Assembly: GCF_003991355.1 (NCBI RefSeq)
Contig: NZ_RCSU01000018.1
Coordinates: forward strand, 27,810-91,809
Source of the DNA: Pseudoflavitalea rhizosphaerae
Lineage (GTDB): Bacteria > Bacteroidota > Bacteroidia > Chitinophagales > Chitinophagaceae
Length of the DNA: 64,000 nt
Direction of reading: 5' to 3'
Shown piece after piece: positions 62,056 to 64,000 of this stretch. A program made the translations under genes and the position numbers. The notes beneath the pieces are model-generated. The model saw only the letters and a list, made by a program, of their open reading frames with translations. It was not told the origin of the DNA and searched no databases. Each line of letters starts with the position of its first letter. Within the stretch, counting starts at the first letter, position 1.

Positions 62056-63600
62056 ATGAAAAAGATCCTTGCCATTGCAATAGCCACAACAATGTTTGCC
62101 GGCGTTTCCTTTTCGCAAAATAAGGTCACACTCGATATCACAAAAGCCAGGGACACCATCAACAAAAACATATACGGTCATTTTGCGGAGCACCTCGGTC
62201 ATTGTATCTACGATGGCATCTATGTAGGGGCAGGCAATCAAAAGATCCCCAATAAGAACGGGATCAGGCTCGACATAGTTGAAGCCCTGAAAAAACTCAA
62301 AACGCCCGTCCTCCGCTGGCCCGGAGGCTGTTTTGCCGATACCTATCACTGGAAAGATGCGATTGGTCCCAGGGAAAAAAGGAAACCAATCGAGAACTTC
62401 ACCTGGGGCGGTGTGCGTGAAGACAATAGTTTCGGCACACATGAATTCCTTGAGCTCTGTGAAATGATCGATGCAGAACCTTATCTCGCCATCAACATGG
62501 GTAGCGGAACTGTACAGGAGGCAATGGAATGGGTACAATATGTGAACCATCCCAACGGCACCAGCCACCTTACAGACCTGCGCCAACAAAACGGCAGATC
62601 AAAACCCTGGAATGTTAAATACTGGGGAATAGGAAATGAATCCTGGGACTGTGGCGGACATATGACTGCAGCCTATTACGTGAATGAATACAAGAAATAC
62701 GCAACACTCACTACCAGCTACAATAACAGTGAAGGACTTTACAGGATTGCTGTCGGGCCCGGCACTGAAGACTACAACTGGACGGAGACTGTAATGCGTG
62801 AGGTCCCTTTAAGAAGGATCGAAGGCCTGTCTATCCACCACTATTCCGTGATCAACTGGTCAGCGAAAGGTTCCGCCACCGGATTTTCAGAAGAAGAATA
62901 TTTCAGAACGATGGAACAGGCATGGAGAATGGAGCGCATGGTAAAAAAGAATAGTGAAGTAATGGACAAATACGATCCCGCTAAAAAGGTAGCACTTATA
63001 GTGGATGAATGGGGAGGATGGTACGAAGTGGAAAAAGGCACTAACCCTGCATTCCTCTATCAGCAGAACTCCATGCGCGATGCGATGATCGCTGGTCTCA
63101 CACTCAACATTTTCAATAATCATTGTGACCGCGTACGCATGGCCAACCTGGCGCAGACAGTGAACGTTCTCCAATCCGTTGTATTGACGAAAGAAGAAAA
63201 ACTGGTACTCACTCCCACTTACCACGTAATGGAAATGTACAATGTTCACCAGGATGCTCTCTTGTTACCGCTAACCATCACCAGCAGCAATTATGAATTG
63301 AATGGGAAAAAGATCCAGGCTGTTTCCGCATCAGCATCGAAAGACAGGAATGGCGCGATCCATATTTCACTGGTGAACATGGATGCGAAGAAAGCGCAGG
63401 AGATCAGTATCGATCTTGGCTCTGCTGCTGCGAAAAATGTATCCGGCCGTATCCTTCAGTCCGACAGATTACAGGACCATAACAGTTTCGAAAATCCTGA
63501 AAAAATAAAACCAGCTGAGTTCAGGAAAGCTGTATTGAAAGGAAAGGAACTAAGTGTAAGCCTTCCGCCGTTTTCTGTTGTAGTGCTGGAACTGAAATAA
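62056..63600 (+). CDS. GH51 alpha-L-arabinofuranosidase
   Basis: A 514-residue exported glycosidase that removes arabinofuranose side chains from arabinoxylan or arabinan. The signal peptide ends at SFSQ (about 21). GH51 motifs are intact: YGHFAEHLGHCIYDGIYVG, PVLRWPGGCFADTYHWKDAIGP, acid/base Glu195 in YWGIGNESWDCGG, SIHHYSVIN and nucleophile Glu318 in LIVDEWGGWYE, followed by the C-terminal beta-sandwich (GAIHISLVNMDAKKAQEISIDLG). It lies 12 bases after the esterase in the same LacI-operator-controlled operon, with lacI-3 30 bases beyond. Confidence 0.95.
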   Translation: MKKILAIAIATTMFAGVSFSQNKVTLDITKARDTINKNIYGHFAEHLGHCIYDGIYVGAGNQKIPNKNGIRLDIVEALKKLKTPVLRWPGGCFADTYHWKDAIGPREKRKPIENFTWGGVREDNSFGTHEFLELCEMIDAEPYLAINMGSGTVQEAMEWVQYVNHPNGTSHLTDLRQQNGRSKPWNVKYWGIGNESWDCGGHMTAAYYVNEYKKYATLTTSYNNSEGLYRIAVGPGTEDYNWTETVMREVPLRRIEGLSIHHYSVINWSAKGSATGFSEEEYFRTMEQAWRMERMVKKNSEVMDKYDPAKKVALIVDEWGGWYEVEKGTNPAFLYQQNSMRDAMIAGLTLNIFNNHCDRVRMANLAQTVNVLQSVVLTKEEKLVLTPTYHVMEMYNVHQDALLLPLTITSSNYELNGKKIQAVSASASKDRNGAIHISLVNMDAKKAQEISIDLGSAAAKNVSGRILQSDRLQDHNSFENPEKIKPAEFRKAVLKGKELSVSLPPFSVVVLELK

Positions 63601-63615
63601 GTTGTAAAAATTATT

Positions 63616-63627
63616 CCAACCAATTGC
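63616..63627. promoter_or_regulatory. LacI-family operator immediately before lacI-3
   Basis: CCAACCAATTGC, two changes from the consensus of the other sites (the central CG is lost), ends three bases before the ATG at 63631. The spacing to the start codon is the same as at lacI-2. Confidence 0.55.
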
Positions 63628-63630
63628 AAC

Positions 63631-64000
63631 ATGAAAGTCAAGAAAGACGTAACGATATATGATATTGCTCAGAAACTGGCGCTTTCTTCGGCCACTGTCA
63701 GTCGCGCGCTGAAGGACCATCCCGCTATCAACAAGAATACCCGCAAGAAGATCCAGCAGACCGCCCGCGAAATGGGATATCGCGCCAATACCTTCGCCAG
63801 CAACCTGCGCAAACAAAAGACCAATACCATCGGCGTGATGGTGCATGAGCTCAACTCAAACTTCATCACGTCCGTTCTCGCAGGCATCGAACAGGTAACT
63901 ACCGAAGCCGGCTACGATCTGCTCATCGCACACTCTTCAGAAAGCTACGCCAAGGAAGCGGCCAATGCCATGAACTTCTTCCACAAACGCGTTGATGGCC
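63631..64000 (+). CDS. LacI-family transcriptional regulator 3 (runs off window end)
   Basis: The first 123 residues of a LacI repressor, cut by the window edge. Helix-turn-helix VTIYDIAQKLALSSATVSRALKDHPAINKNTRKKI, hinge ASNLRKQKTNTIGVMVH and the start of the effector domain are present. It differs from lacI-2 at only two of these residues (Val3 for Glu, Ala17 for Asp), while the DNA carries many silent changes. It should recognise the same operator. It follows the GH51 gene by 30 bases and may be read with it. Confidence 0.93.
   Translation, partial: MKVKKDVTIYDIAQKLALSSATVSRALKDHPAINKNTRKKIQQTAREMGYRANTFASNLRKQKTNTIGVMVHELNSNFITSVLAGIEQVTTEAGYDLLIAHSSESYAKEAANAMNFFHKRVDG

Noticed and set aside
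1..64000. tRNA, rRNA, CRISPR arrays, insertion sequences and phage genes
   Set aside because: Looked for by eye (T-loop patterns, regularly spaced repeats, transposase or integrase motifs) and none seen; the only dispersed repeat is the four-hairpin element.

Overview
The window reads as chromosome of a Bacteroidota bacterium, most likely a soil or plant-associated member of the Chitinophagaceae. The evidence is two SusC/SusD pairs, an ECF sigma/FecR switch, OMP_b-brl-type receptors, DUF2490, a NUMOD4/NUMOD1 protein, a Nudix-type sugar regulator, near absence of Shine-Dalgarno sites, and promoters of the Bacteroidota form TTTG-N19/20-TAnnTTTG. I found no tRNA, rRNA, CRISPR array, insertion sequence or prophage. 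The genus is inference.

Layout. 0.2-5.7 kb: CLC antiporter plus truncated haemoglobin, ribose-5-phosphate isomerase, a MocR-type regulator, and an XRE repressor divergent from a truncated ECF-sigma-like gene that is ATGA-coupled to a small unknown gene. 5.7-15.3 kb: a receptor-like barrel protein and a heavy-metal efflux operon (Cys/His-rich small protein, a CzcA pump fused to its own CzcC/TolC-type outer-membrane factor, a CzcB adaptor). 15.6-21.4 kb: a separate TolC/adaptor/AcrB-type drug efflux operon. 21.9-25.4 kb: aspartate ammonia-lyase, a Dcu transporter and DUF2490. 25.4-27.6 kb: an unusual three-gene unit of a membrane protein, a C39-like cysteine peptidase, and a free-standing copy of the peptidase's C-terminal domain. 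27.8-32.3 kb: proline synthesis (proBA) behind a possible attenuator, a secreted unknown protein and a CrtI-like oxidoreductase. 32.6-35.7 kb: an enlarged nucleoside-diphosphate kinase-like protein, a small secreted protein and an orphan LytS-type kinase. 35.7-43.3 kb: a sigma/FecR/SusC/SusD/thioredoxin uptake locus. 43.6-64 kb: a pentose and glucuronate utilisation locus.

The 44-64 kb region works as one arabinoxylan/glucuronoxylan system. SusC/SusD import oligosaccharides. An SGNH acetylesterase and a GH51 arabinofuranosidase trim them. A sodium symporter, XylA, XylB and UxuA (one operon) handle xylose and the mannonate step of glucuronate use. Three LacI-family regulators and one Nudix-type (AraR-like) regulator are interspersed. 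Five copies of a LacI-type operator (GCAACCGATTGC and close variants) sit at the xylB, susC and esterase promoters and directly before two of the lacI genes, which ties the region into one regulon. A GH2 gene here has lost its catalytic middle.

The points most worth following are: the C39 peptidase unit with its duplicated C-terminal domain; the possible attenuator and leader peptide immediately before proB; the LacI operator set with its shared promoter design; a four-hairpin intergenic repeat present twice; the CzcA-TolC fusion; and the sigma-like protein truncated at region 4. All family assignments come from reading protein sequence and motifs by eye; no database search was run.
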